Source: Gemmatimonadota bacterium (GTDB taxonomy: Bacteria; Gemmatimonadota; Gemmatimonadetes; Gemmatimonadales; Gemmatimonadaceae). Taken from it: 48,521 bases of DNA. The first letter of the stretch is position 1, and every line of letters begins with the position of its first letter. The DNA lies in assembly GCA_016871855.1 (NCBI GenBank), contig VHBQ01000012.1, forward strand, positions 1 through 48,521. Direction: 5' to 3'. The notes beneath the pieces were generated by a model. That model did not search any database and was not told the DNA's origin. It saw nothing but the letters and a program-made list of their open reading frames with translations. The translations under genes were made by a program, and so were the position numbers. This document shows positions 32,763-41,123 of the stretch, one piece after another.

Positions 32763-33805
32763 TGAGAGCCCCGCTGCTTGTCGCGCTGATCTTTGCCGTC
32801 GCCTGCCACGGCGTTCCCGACTCGGCGTCCGGCCCCCCGAAGGACGGCCTGCTCGCTGACTGGCCCGGTGTCGACGACGCGACGACGGTTGACGTGGCCG
32901 GCGCCTTGGGCGGCAACGTCAGCGGCCTCGTGTACGACGCGACCACGACCGCCCTGTGGGCGGTGCGCAACAATCCCTCCACGCTCCTACGGCTTGTGCC
33001 ATCGTCGGACGGATGGCGCATCGAGTCGAACGCGCCGTGGAGCACGGGGCGCCCCCTGCGCTACCCCGACGATGCCGGCGATCCCGACGCGGAAGGGGTG
33101 ACCGTGAGCGGGGGTGGCGCATCCGCCGGTGTGTATGTGGTCGCTGAGCGGAACAATGCGGTCCCGAGCGAGAGCCGCAACTCGATTCTCCGTTACGATG
33201 TCTCGCAAAGCGGCATCACGCTGCGGGCCACGCACGAATGGCTGTTGAACGCAGCGTTGCCTGGTCCCAGCCCGAACGCGGGCATCGAGGCGATCAGCTG
33301 GGTGCCCGACAGCATGCTGGTGGCCAACGGCTTTCTGGACGCAAACACCGGGCAGGCCTACCGGCCTTCCGACTATCCCTCTCATGGGACGGGGATCTTC
33401 TTTGTAGGGCTTGAGGCCACCGGCGGCGTGTACGCCTTCGCCCTCAATCACGCCACCAATGCAGCGGTGCGCATTGCCGTCATCGACACGGGGTTGCCCG
33501 CCGTCATGGGAATGGAGTACGACGCGGCGACCGGTCAGTTGTGGATCACCTGCGACGATGGGTGCGGTAACGGCGCGGCGGTGCTCGTGCTGCCGACCAG
33601 TGGGACGCGCGGCGCGTTTCAGGTGCTGCGCCGATATCGGCCGCCCAGCTCGCTTCCGAACGTCAACAACGAGGGCTTCGCACTGGCGCCGATGGCCAGC
33701 TGCACCGGCGGCCTGCGCTCGGCCTTCTGGGTGGATGACGCTAACACCGGCGGCCACGTGCTGCGCCGGGCGTCACGCGCCTGCGTCGTGTCGGCCGCCC
33801 GCTGA
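32762..33805 (+). CDS. Phytase-like beta-propeller lipoprotein
   Basis: This 347-residue predicted lipoprotein has the signal LLVALIFAVACHG. The domain resembles the esterase-like-activity-of-phytase family (SdiA-regulated/phytase propellers): VSGLVYDATTTALWAVRNN, DPDAEGVTVSG, GIEAISWVPD, ATGQLWITCDDGCGN and NNEGFALAPM, each near the start of a propeller blade with acidic metal-binding residues. Members of this group are secreted and some cleave phosphoesters such as phytate; activity here is not proven. It overlaps the SulP gene stop (TAATG), so expression is coupled. It is the last clear gene of the long sigma-54-led series. Confidence 0.75.
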   Translation: MRAPLLVALIFAVACHGVPDSASGPPKDGLLADWPGVDDATTVDVAGALGGNVSGLVYDATTTALWAVRNNPSTLLRLVPSSDGWRIESNAPWSTGRPLRYPDDAGDPDAEGVTVSGGGASAGVYVVAERNNAVPSESRNSILRYDVSQSGITLRATHEWLLNAALPGPSPNAGIEAISWVPDSMLVANGFLDANTGQAYRPSDYPSHGTGIFFVGLEATGGVYAFALNHATNAAVRIAVIDTGLPAVMGMEYDAATGQLWITCDDGCGNGAAVLVLPTSGTRGAFQVLRRYRPPSSLPNVNNEGFALAPMASCTGGLRSAFWVDDANTGGHVLRRASRACVVSAAR

Positions 33806-33815
33806 TTCGGTGCAG

Positions 33816-33935
33816 ATGCGCAGCGTGTCGCTCGATCTCAGGCGACAGCGCGGGGGGCGGTACCGGCTCGAAGTCGCCATGAAGACGCCGAGTGGCGAGG
33901 CGGTGCGGAGCGAGCGATTGTTGGTGTTACGGTAG
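33816..33935 (+). pseudogene. Orphan 39-codon fragment, possible remnant of a secreted GWxTD-like protein
   Basis: A 39-residue frame (MRSVSLDLRRQRGGRYRLEV and onward) ends with PSGEAVRSERLLVLR. It resembles the C-terminal beta strands of large secreted proteins in this kind of genome (a GRYRLEV...R-ERxLxxR ending). No upstream part in this frame exists, because the preceding DNA codes for the phytase-like protein in another frame. It has no clear ribosome-binding site. It could be a decayed gene end or a chance frame. The rest of 33806-34027 shows nothing else I can name. Confidence 0.3.
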
Positions 33936-34027
33936 GCGACGCGCGGCGGCTCATGGCGCTGCGACCGCACGCAGATCGTGCGCCGGTGCGCGGGTGATGT
34001 GCGCGGGGCCGACCGATGGAGGCGGAA

Positions 34028-34714
34028 ATGCCAGATCGCCTATCTCGCGGATCTCTCGCCCTGCGCGCCCTCGTGCGGGCACTGCTCGGCCTCGTCGTGC
34101 TGAGCGCAATGGTGTTCATCCCGGCCGGCACGTTCGACTACTGGCAAGGCGTGGCGTATCTCGCCGTGCTCTTCGGGGCGATGGTGCTGATCTTCGCCTA
34201 CCTGATCGTGACGGACCCGGCCCTGCTCGACCGACGCCTGCGCGCTCGCGAACCGACGCACGAGCAGCGCGTCATCCAGAGCGTGGGGGCGATCTGCTAT
34301 CTGGCCGCCTTCATAGTGACCGGGCTCGACCGCCGGTTCGGCTGGTCCAACATCCCGACCGCCGTCGTGCTGCTGGCCGACGCCGTCTTCGTGGCGGGCT
34401 ATGCGTTCTTCTTTCTCGTGCTGCGCGAGAACTCATACGCGTCCCGTGTGATCGAGGTCGCGGACGGGCAGCGCGTGATCGACACGGGCCCGTACGCGGT
34501 GGTGCGGCATCCGATGTACGCGGCGGTGCTCCTCATGTTCCTCGCCATGCCCGTGGCGCTCGGCTCGTGGTGGGGACTGCTGACGTCGGGTCCGCTCACG
34601 GCGGTGCTCGTCGCGCGCATCCGACACGAGGAGTCAGTGCTCCTCCGCGACCTTGCCGGCTACGACGCGTACACGCGGCGCACCCGATACCGGCTGATTC
34701 CTGGTCTCTGGTAG
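34028..34714 (+). CDS. Isoprenylcysteine carboxyl methyltransferase-family protein
   Basis: This 228-residue integral membrane protein has about five helices. The C-terminal third carries the ICMT/PEMT signature: GPYAVVRHPMYAAVLLMFLAMPVALGS and then RIRHEESVLLRDLAGYDAYTRRTRYRLIPGLW. The conserved RHP-Y and EE/Y residues bind S-adenosylmethionine. Bacterial members may methylate lipids or other membrane substrates; the target is unknown. ATG 34028 has GGAGGCGG just upstream (34018-34025), and an alternative ATG lies at 34016. Confidence 0.87.
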   Translation: MPDRLSRGSLALRALVRALLGLVVLSAMVFIPAGTFDYWQGVAYLAVLFGAMVLIFAYLIVTDPALLDRRLRAREPTHEQRVIQSVGAICYLAAFIVTGLDRRFGWSNIPTAVVLLADAVFVAGYAFFFLVLRENSYASRVIEVADGQRVIDTGPYAVVRHPMYAAVLLMFLAMPVALGSWWGLLTSGPLTAVLVARIRHEESVLLRDLAGYDAYTRRTRYRLIPGLW

Positions 34715-34784
34715 CCGCGGCCGCCCCCGCTCGCGGAGGCAAGCTGTCGTGGCGATATTGCCTCGCCCCCTGCAAGGACCTCGT

Positions 34785-36341
34785 GTGACGACCCGATTCC
34801 CAGCCGCCCTGGCGCTCGTTGCAGCGCTCGCGCCCGCCGCCGTCTCCGCGCAGGCGACCCGCGCCCCCCGCCCCAACATCATCTACATCATGACCGACGA
34901 CCACGCGGCGCACGCCATTGGCGCCTACGGATCGAAGGTCAACCAGACGCCGAACCTCGACCGCCTCGCGCGCGAGGGGGCGCTGCTCACGCGCGTCTTC
35001 GCCACCAACTCCATCTGCACGCCGAGTCGGGCCGTGATTCTCACGGGGCAGTACTCGCACCTGAACGGTGTGACGATGTTCAATCGATTCGACAGCTCGC
35101 GGGAGACGGTCGCCAAGATCCTCCAGCGCAGCGGCTATCACACCGGGATGATCGGCAAGTGGCACCTGGGTTCGGACCCGCAGGGCTTTGATTCGTGGAC
35201 CATCCTCCCGGGGCAGGGGGTCTACAACGATCCGGTCTTCTACACGGCGACCGCGGAAACGACGTACACCGGGCGCTACGTCACCAATGTCATCACTGAC
35301 TTGGCGCTCGACTTCATGAAGGTCCGACCGAAGGGAAAGCCCTTCTTCCTGATGATGCATCACAAGGCGCCACACCGGCCGTGGGATCCGGAGGACAGCC
35401 ATGCCGCGCACTTCTCGGGCGTGCGCATCCCCGAGCCCGTGACGCTGTGGGACAACTACGAGACGCGCACCGACGCGCTGCACGAGAACCAGCAGCGCGT
35501 GGCGAAGGATCTGAACAACCGCGATCTGAAGCTCCCCCCACCCGCAGGACTGACCGGCGAGGCGCTGCGGCGCTGGCGCCTGCTCAAGCCCGACACGGTC
35601 ACCATCGAGCGCGACGGCAAGCCAGTCACGCTCACCGGCGAAGCGCTCACCCGATGGAAGTACCAGCGCTACATGCAGGACTACCTGGCCACGGTGCAGT
35701 CGGTGGATGAAAGCGTCGGTTCCGTGCTCGCCTACCTCGACAAGGCAGGGCTCGCCCGAAACACGATCGTCATCTACTCCAGCGACCAGGGCTTCTTCCT
35801 CGGCGACCACGGGCTCTTCGACAAGCGTTTCATGTATGAGGAGTCCATTCGCATGCCGTTCCTCGTGCGCTGGCCCGCGGCCATCAAGCCCGGGACGCGC
35901 AGCGAGGCGATGGGACTGAACGTGGACTTCGCGCCGACATTCCTCGACGCGGCGCGGCTCCCGGTGCCGGCGGAGATGCAGGGGCATTCGCTGCTGCCGG
36001 TGCTGCGCGGCCGCACGCCGGCAAACTGGCGCACGTCGATGTACTACCGCTACTACCACGACCCGGGCGACCACAACACACGCGCGCACTACGGCGTGCG
36101 CACGGCGACGCACAAGCTGATCTACTTCTGGAAGAAGGATCAGTGGGAGCTATTCGATCTCGTCAACGACCCCTACGAGTTGCACAACCTCTACGGCGAG
36201 CGCGGTCAGGAGGCGCTGACGGCGTCGCTCAAGGCAGAACTCGCTCGTCTCAAGCGCGAGTTGCGCGACGACGACCAGCTGGCGGACGTTCAGCTGCCCA
36301 ATGGCGTGGACGGACCGGTGGCGCGGCTACGGGGGAAGTAG
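34785..36341 (+). CDS. Secreted sulfatase-family hydrolase (formylglycine type)
   Basis: This 518-residue exported enzyme (signal TTRFPAALALVAALAPAAVSAQ) belongs to the type I sulfatase family. It shows the N-terminal metal site NIIYIMTDDHAAHAIGAYG and the maturation motif SICTPSRAVILTGQ, in which C78 would become formylglycine. IGKWHLG, HHKAPHRPW and SSDQGFFLGDHG complete the metal and sulfate site. It cleaves sulfate esters; close relatives also cut phosphonate monoesters, which should be kept open given the neighbouring phosphorus genes. A maturase is not in the window. The GTG at 34785 with AAGGA at 34774 is preferred; GTG 34749 is an alternative. It converges with the deaminase gene, 7 bases apart. 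Confidence 0.92.
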   Translation: MTTRFPAALALVAALAPAAVSAQATRAPRPNIIYIMTDDHAAHAIGAYGSKVNQTPNLDRLAREGALLTRVFATNSICTPSRAVILTGQYSHLNGVTMFNRFDSSRETVAKILQRSGYHTGMIGKWHLGSDPQGFDSWTILPGQGVYNDPVFYTATAETTYTGRYVTNVITDLALDFMKVRPKGKPFFLMMHHKAPHRPWDPEDSHAAHFSGVRIPEPVTLWDNYETRTDALHENQQRVAKDLNNRDLKLPPPAGLTGEALRRWRLLKPDTVTIERDGKPVTLTGEALTRWKYQRYMQDYLATVQSVDESVGSVLAYLDKAGLARNTIVIYSSDQGFFLGDHGLFDKRFMYEESIRMPFLVRWPAAIKPGTRSEAMGLNVDFAPTFLDAARLPVPAEMQGHSLLPVLRGRTPANWRTSMYYRYYHDPGDHNTRAHYGVRTATHKLIYFWKKDQWELFDLVNDPYELHNLYGERGQEALTASLKAELARLKRELRDDDQLADVQLPNGVDGPVARLRGK

Positions 36342-36348
36342 CCGCCGG

Positions 36349-36939
36349 CTACGGGTTGTAGATCGGCCCCGACCGGCTCCGGTACATCTCCAGCACCGCG
36401 CGCGCCTCGTCTCGGCAGACCTCGCGCACGACCTCGATGCCGGCCTGCTGGAGGTAGTCGTACGACGCGGCGAAGACGGGGCCCTCGTCGAACCCCAATC
36501 GCATGGCGTCGTCGCGCGTGGCGCCGCAGACAAGCCGCTTCACGCCGCTCCACAGCGTGGCGCCGAGGCACATGGCGCAGGGTTCGCACGAGGTGACCAG
36601 CTCGTGCCGCGGCAATCCTGGCGCCGACAGCGTGAACGAGTGCCGTTCCTGCTCGGCGAGCATCAGCGCCATCACCTCGGCGTGCAACGCCGAGCAGTTG
36701 AGGCGCACGACGCTGTTGACGCCAATGCCCACGAGCCGCCCTGACTCGAGTTCGAAGACCGCGGCGCCGAACGGACCGCCCGTCTCGCGCTCGACGTTCA
36801 GGCGCGAGAGCGCGACGGTGAGGCGCATCTTCGCCTCGTCGGACGGGTACGGTTGCGTCCAATCCACCGCATCGGCGGCCCACGCGGGGAGCGTGATGAC
36901 CACCTCTCCCGGTCGTTGCGTTGCAGACGGCTCGTCCAT
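36349..36939 (-). CDS. Guanine-deaminase-like nucleobase deaminase
   Basis: This 196-residue cytoplasmic protein of the cytidine/guanine deaminase superfamily carries the zinc motif in two parts: ALHAEVMALM (H86 as ligand, E88 as proton shuttle) and TSCEPCAMCLGA (C121 and C124). The sequence after it (KRLVCGATRDDAMRLGFDEGP) resembles GuaD-type guanine deaminases, and ETGGPFGAAVFE fits the nucleobase-binding region. It would release ammonia from a purine base, most likely guanine, though other bases or tRNA adenosine are possible. It is divergent from the 37084 gene, with 144 bases between the two starts that hold no other visible element. Confidence 0.87.
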   Translation of the reverse strand: MDEPSATQRPGEVVITLPAWAADAVDWTQPYPSDEAKMRLTVALSRLNVERETGGPFGAAVFELESGRLVGIGVNSVVRLNCSALHAEVMALMLAEQERHSFTLSAPGLPRHELVTSCEPCAMCLGATLWSGVKRLVCGATRDDAMRLGFDEGPVFAASYDYLQQAGIEVVREVCRDEARAVLEMYRSRSGPIYNP

Positions 36940-37083
36940 GACTCAAGTATGGCATCGCGGTGGCACCCCGCCAACCGCGGTCGCCACGACGCCGGTGCAC
37001 GCGGCGCAGGCGTTCCACCGGCCACGGGCGCCGTGTATGTTCGCACGCGGGCCGTCGCTTCTCGATCTCCGTCACCCTCTGCG

Positions 37084-39111
37084 ATGCAGGCGTCTATGCG
37101 CTCATTCAATCTTGCCGCGTCATTCGCGTTGCTCGCTGGCATGGCCGCAGCCGGTGACGCACAGGCCACCTTTGTTGGCGGCGCGCTCCGATTCACGGTC
37201 GACGCGCGCGGCGACGTGGGCGAACTCAGAAGCACAGTGACCGGCCGGGACTACCGGCATCCCGGGGCGCCCGCGCCGCTCGTGACGCTGGTCAGCGGCG
37301 GCGAGCGCCTGGCGCCGGCGCGGATGACGCGCGTCTCGCGCGGAACGCGCCAGGTGCTCCGGCTGTCGTATCCCACCGTCGGCGCGCACATCGACGTGGA
37401 AGCACGGATCCGTCGCGGCTACCTGACGTTCCGCATTGTCGAGGCGACTCCGGCGGCCAAGATCGACGCGATCATCTGGGGGCCATACCCCACGACCATC
37501 GGCCACACGGTGGGAGAGATCATCGGCGTGGTTCGTGATACGCAGGTGGCGCTGGGCCTGCAGGTGCTCAACCTGAAGACCCTTGGCGGCGCCCTGCCCA
37601 ACAGCGAAGGGAGTACGTGGGAGCGAGGCATCGCGGCGAAGCCGATGCCGTGGGGGAGCCAGTTGAACGCGTATGCCATCAACCGGGATCGCGAGCGCCG
37701 CGTCGATGCCTGGGGCGGAAACTACCCGAACATGCCCGTGCCCCAGCTGCCGGGTGAGACCGTCGTAGGCAGTGCCATCGCGTTCTTCTCGTGCCCCGAA
37801 CCGGCCACACTGGACCTGCTGGAGCGCATCGCGCTCGCGGAGGGCCTGCCGCACCAGAAGCTGCGCGGCGTCTGGTTCCAGAAGTCGCCGCTCTACGGCC
37901 GCTCGTACCTGATCTCGTCATTCGGCGAGACCGAGGTGGACGAGATGATCGGATATACGAAGCGCGCCGGGCTATTCTCGCTGTACCACGAGGGACCGTT
38001 CCTCACCTGGGGGCACTTCGCTCTCGACCCCGCGCAGTGGCCGGGTGAGCGGCGCGCGATGCAGGGCGCGGTCGCCAAGGCGCGCGTCGCGGGACTGCAC
38101 TTCGGTGTCCACACGCTGACGAACTTCCTCACGACCAATGATCCGTACGTCACCCCCGTGCCCGACGACCGGCTGAGTCTCACCGGATCCTCGACGCTCG
38201 TACGAGCGGCGGATGCGCGACAGACGGAGATCGAGGTGGCGTCCCCGGAGTACTTCGCCAACGACAAGCACGACAACCTGCGCACGGTCAAGATCGGGAA
38301 GGAACTCGTTCGCTGTACCGCGGTGACCACGGCGCCGCCTTACGTCTTGCAGGGCTGCGAGCGCGGCGCGTTCGGCACGGTGGCCTCGCCACACGCCGCG
38401 GGGACGTCGGTGGGCAAGCTGTTCGACCACCCGTACAAGGTGTTCTTCCCAAACTTCGAGCTGCAGCGCGAAGTCGCGCGCCAACTTGCCGATTTCCTGA
38501 ACGAGACCGGTGTCGACCACATCGACTTCGACGGCTACGAAGGGGCGCTGGCGTCCGGCCAAGGCGACTACGCGCTGGGCGTCTTTGCCAACGACGTCGT
38601 GTCGCGTGTGAAGCATGACCTGATCAACGGCACCAGCATCAGCAAGACCTTCTATTGGCACATCGGGTCGTACTACAACTGGGGCGAGCCGTGGTACGGC
38701 GGCTTCGCGGAGTCGATGCAGCAGTACCGCATCGACAATCAGGCGCTGTTCGACCGCAACTACATGCCGCACATGCTTGGGTGGTACCTGCTGACGGACA
38801 GCACGACGATGGACGAGATGGAGTGGATGCTGGCGCGCGCCGCAGGATACGACGCCGGGTTCGCGATGGTCGCCCGCCCCAAGGCGTTGCGCGCGAATCC
38901 GCGCGCGGGGGCGCTCCTGGACGCCATCCGGGAGTGGGAGACGGCCCGCGTGGCGCGCGCGTTCAACCCGGCGCAGGCCCAGCGGCTCAAGGACCCCAAG
39001 CGTGCCTTCCATCTGGAGCGGCTGGAAACGGGCGTATGGCGACTGCACGAGGCGGCCTCCACGGTCCAGGCGTCGCCTGTGGTGGAGACCATTCGCGCGC
39101 GCCGCCAGTAG
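37084..39111 (+). CDS. Secreted TIM-barrel-like protein, probable glycoside hydrolase
   Basis: This is a 675-residue exported protein (signal RSFNLAASFALLAGMAAAGDAQA). The N-terminal 200 residues are beta-rich (SGGERLAPARMTRVSRGTRQ). The middle and C-terminal parts look like a TIM barrel: TKRAGLFSLYHEGPFLTWGH, GLHFGVHTLTNFLTTNDPYV, HIDFDGYEG (a candidate catalytic Asp/Glu strand end) and FYWHIGSYYNWGEPWYGG. A small beta insert with CTAVTTAPPYVLQGCERGAFGTVASPH interrupts the barrel. The fold and acidic strand ends suggest a glycoside hydrolase, but I recognise no numbered family. The start could also be ATG 37096. Confidence 0.75.
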   Translation: MQASMRSFNLAASFALLAGMAAAGDAQATFVGGALRFTVDARGDVGELRSTVTGRDYRHPGAPAPLVTLVSGGERLAPARMTRVSRGTRQVLRLSYPTVGAHIDVEARIRRGYLTFRIVEATPAAKIDAIIWGPYPTTIGHTVGEIIGVVRDTQVALGLQVLNLKTLGGALPNSEGSTWERGIAAKPMPWGSQLNAYAINRDRERRVDAWGGNYPNMPVPQLPGETVVGSAIAFFSCPEPATLDLLERIALAEGLPHQKLRGVWFQKSPLYGRSYLISSFGETEVDEMIGYTKRAGLFSLYHEGPFLTWGHFALDPAQWPGERRAMQGAVAKARVAGLHFGVHTLTNFLTTNDPYVTPVPDDRLSLTGSSTLVRAADARQTEIEVASPEYFANDKHDNLRTVKIGKELVRCTAVTTAPPYVLQGCERGAFGTVASPHAAGTSVGKLFDHPYKVFFPNFELQREVARQLADFLNETGVDHIDFDGYEGALASGQGDYALGVFANDVVSRVKHDLINGTSISKTFYWHIGSYYNWGEPWYGGFAESMQQYRIDNQALFDRNYMPHMLGWYLLTDSTTMDEMEWMLARAAGYDAGFAMVARPKALRANPRAGALLDAIREWETARVARAFNPAQAQRLKDPKRAFHLERLETGVWRLHEAASTVQASPVVETIRARRQ

Positions 39112-39201
39112 AGACCAACGCCCCTCGAATTCGCGAATCGGCGGGTCTGTAAGTCGGGACAGGAACCCGATAGCTTGTTCCTTTCCCCTCGCCGAGCCCC
39201 C

Positions 39202-39804
39202 ATGCATCGCCTGTTCGCCGTCGCCCTCATCGCGCTCGCCGCCTGCAGTGGCGGCGACAGCTCCACGTCGCCCGCCCCGGCCACCGTTGCCTCGGTGTCC
39301 CTCAACGTCACCAACGCCCAACTCGGCGTGGGACAGACGCTGCAGCTCACGGCCACGCCGCTGACGAGCACCGGGACCGTGACCACCGGCACCGCGACGT
39401 GGAGCAGCAGCGCGGCTGGCGTGGCGTCCGTCTCACCTAGCGGTCTTGTCAGCGGAGTCTCCGCGGGCGTGGCGACCATCTCGGCCGCCATCGGTGGCCG
39501 CACGGGCTCGGCGACGATTACGGTGAGCGCCGCAGGCGGCGGTTTCCCGCTTGCCGCGGAAGTCACGATGCCGGGGAACACCTTCTCGCCGTTCCTCACC
39601 ACCATTGGGGTGGGCGGCACGGTGACGTTTCGCTTTGGCTCGGTGGATCACAACGTGATCTTCGACCCGAGCAAGCAGGGGCGTCCCGCGGACATCCAGA
39701 TCACGCGCAACGTGAACATCGCGCGCACCTTCAACACGCGCGGACTCTTCCCCTACGACTGCACCGTCCACCCGGGCATGAGCGGCCAGGTGGAGGTGAA
39801 GTAG
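39202..39804 (+). CDS. Big2-cupredoxin lipoprotein (plastocyanin-like)
   Basis: This 200-residue lipoprotein has the lipobox LIALAACSGG. Residues about 28-110 form a bacterial Ig-like (Big2) domain (VASVSLNVTNAQLGVGQTLQL ending with VATISAAIGGRTGSATITV). Residues about 115-200 form a cupredoxin domain with the type 1 copper ligands H150 (SVDHNVIF), C187, H190 and M193 (YDCTVHPGMSG). It could carry electrons at the cell surface or bind copper. Start ATG 39202 directly precedes the signal peptide. It is convergent with the DUF1501 gene, 4 bases apart. Confidence 0.92.
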   Translation: MHRLFAVALIALAACSGGDSSTSPAPATVASVSLNVTNAQLGVGQTLQLTATPLTSTGTVTTGTATWSSSAAGVASVSPSGLVSGVSAGVATISAAIGGRTGSATITVSAAGGGFPLAAEVTMPGNTFSPFLTTIGVGGTVTFRFGSVDHNVIFDPSKQGRPADIQITRNVNIARTFNTRGLFPYDCTVHPGMSGQVEVK

Positions 39805-39808
39805 GGCG

Positions 39809-41107
39809 CTACCGAGTCACGCCCTGGAAGGTGGACGTGTACCCAGGGAAGATGAGGTCGAGGTTGTTGTTGCCCAGCCGATTCTTCACGATCTCGGCCA
39901 GGATGTCGCGGTGGTCGACGTTGACCTTCACGTCCTGGCCGTCTTGCAGGTTCTCGCGCGCGAGCGGCTGCCAGTTCTTGGTGTAGACGCGCCCGCCGGC
40001 GATCTGCTTCCCCATCACGAACATCGTGCTGCCGCGGCCGTGATCGGTTCCCTGCGAACCGTTCTCGCGCACGTTGCGTCCGAACTCCGACATCGCGACA
40101 AGCGTGACGTTGTAGTTGCCGTTCCCCTGCAGGACGTCCGCCCAGAAGGCGCTGATCGCGCCGGAGAAGCTGGTCATCAGCGTGGCCATCGCGCCGTTGA
40201 GCGGGTTCTGCGTCTGGTGCGTGTCCCAGCCGCCGATGTCCACCTGGATCGCCTCGACACCGACGTCCGCCTTGATGAGCGCCGCCGCCGAGCGCATGGC
40301 ACGGCCAAAGCTGTTGTTCGGGTAGGAGGCGCCGTTGGCCGGCGCATAACCGCCAATGTTCAGCGACGCGAGCAGTGAGAGCGTGGCGTTGGCGTCGAGC
40401 GCGGCGCTGCGCACCGGCTCCTCGGTGAGCGAGTAGTCGGTGTTGATCCATGCCTGCCGCGCCGCGCGTGTCGTCGAACTGCCGCCCAGCACGTAGTTGG
40501 CGGGGTCGGGAATGGGGAGCGCCTTGGGCGCGCCCTCGAGGGCGTTCGGCAGGCCCTGCGAGATGGAAAGCGCGCGCAGTGTCGCGGCGGCATTCAACGG
40601 CGGCACGGTGGCGAGGTGGCGTCCCAGCCATCCCGTGGAGATGGAGGGATCGGCCGCCTTGCCGACCTCGATGAACCGCATCGCGTCAAAGTGCGAGCGC
40701 GAGCTGAACGTCAGCCCGGCGCCCTGGATGATGAGCAGCTGGTTCGCCTGATACGACGGGAGCAGGGAGACCATGGACGGCGGCAGGCCCCACATCGTGG
40801 CATCGAGCGCCGTCGCCTTGACCGTTCCCGACGCGTCGGGGCGGGGAATCGCGATCGTCGAACGCGAGGTGTAGTAGTTGGCGTCGCCCCACGGCACGCA
40901 CAGCGACAACCCGTCGGCGCCGCCGCGCATGAAGACATAGACGATGATGTCGCGGCTGCTCGCCGTCTGGGCGAGCACCACGCGCGGCAGCCAGTCGGGC
41001 ATCACGGCGCCGAAGACGGCCGCGCCCGCGGCGTTCATCACGAAGTGCCGGCGCGAGAGCGTGTTGTACTCGGTGCAGCCGCAGGGATCGTTCGTGGGGT
41101 CGGTCAT
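39809..41107 (-). CDS. DUF1501-domain Tat-exported protein
   Basis: This 432-residue protein begins with a Tat-type signal (LSRRHFVMNAAGAAVFGAV). The body is a DUF1501 domain, distantly related to sulfatases and alkaline phosphatases: FMRGGADGLSLCVPWGD, IQGAGLTFSSRSHFDAMRFIE, IGGWDTHQTQ, MSEFGRNVRENGSQGTDHGRG and DHRDILAEI. The family function is unknown; it nearly always occurs next to a DUF1800 gene, as here (16 bases apart). The pair is thought to act together outside the cytoplasm. Confidence 0.93.
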   Translation of the reverse strand: MTDPTNDPCGCTEYNTLSRRHFVMNAAGAAVFGAVMPDWLPRVVLAQTASSRDIIVYVFMRGGADGLSLCVPWGDANYYTSRSTIAIPRPDASGTVKATALDATMWGLPPSMVSLLPSYQANQLLIIQGAGLTFSSRSHFDAMRFIEVGKAADPSISTGWLGRHLATVPPLNAAATLRALSISQGLPNALEGAPKALPIPDPANYVLGGSSTTRAARQAWINTDYSLTEEPVRSAALDANATLSLLASLNIGGYAPANGASYPNNSFGRAMRSAAALIKADVGVEAIQVDIGGWDTHQTQNPLNGAMATLMTSFSGAISAFWADVLQGNGNYNVTLVAMSEFGRNVRENGSQGTDHGRGSTMFVMGKQIAGGRVYTKNWQPLARENLQDGQDVKVNVDHRDILAEIVKNRLGNNNLDLIFPGYTSTFQGVTR

Positions 41108-41123
41108 CGGCGCTCCGGGGGAC

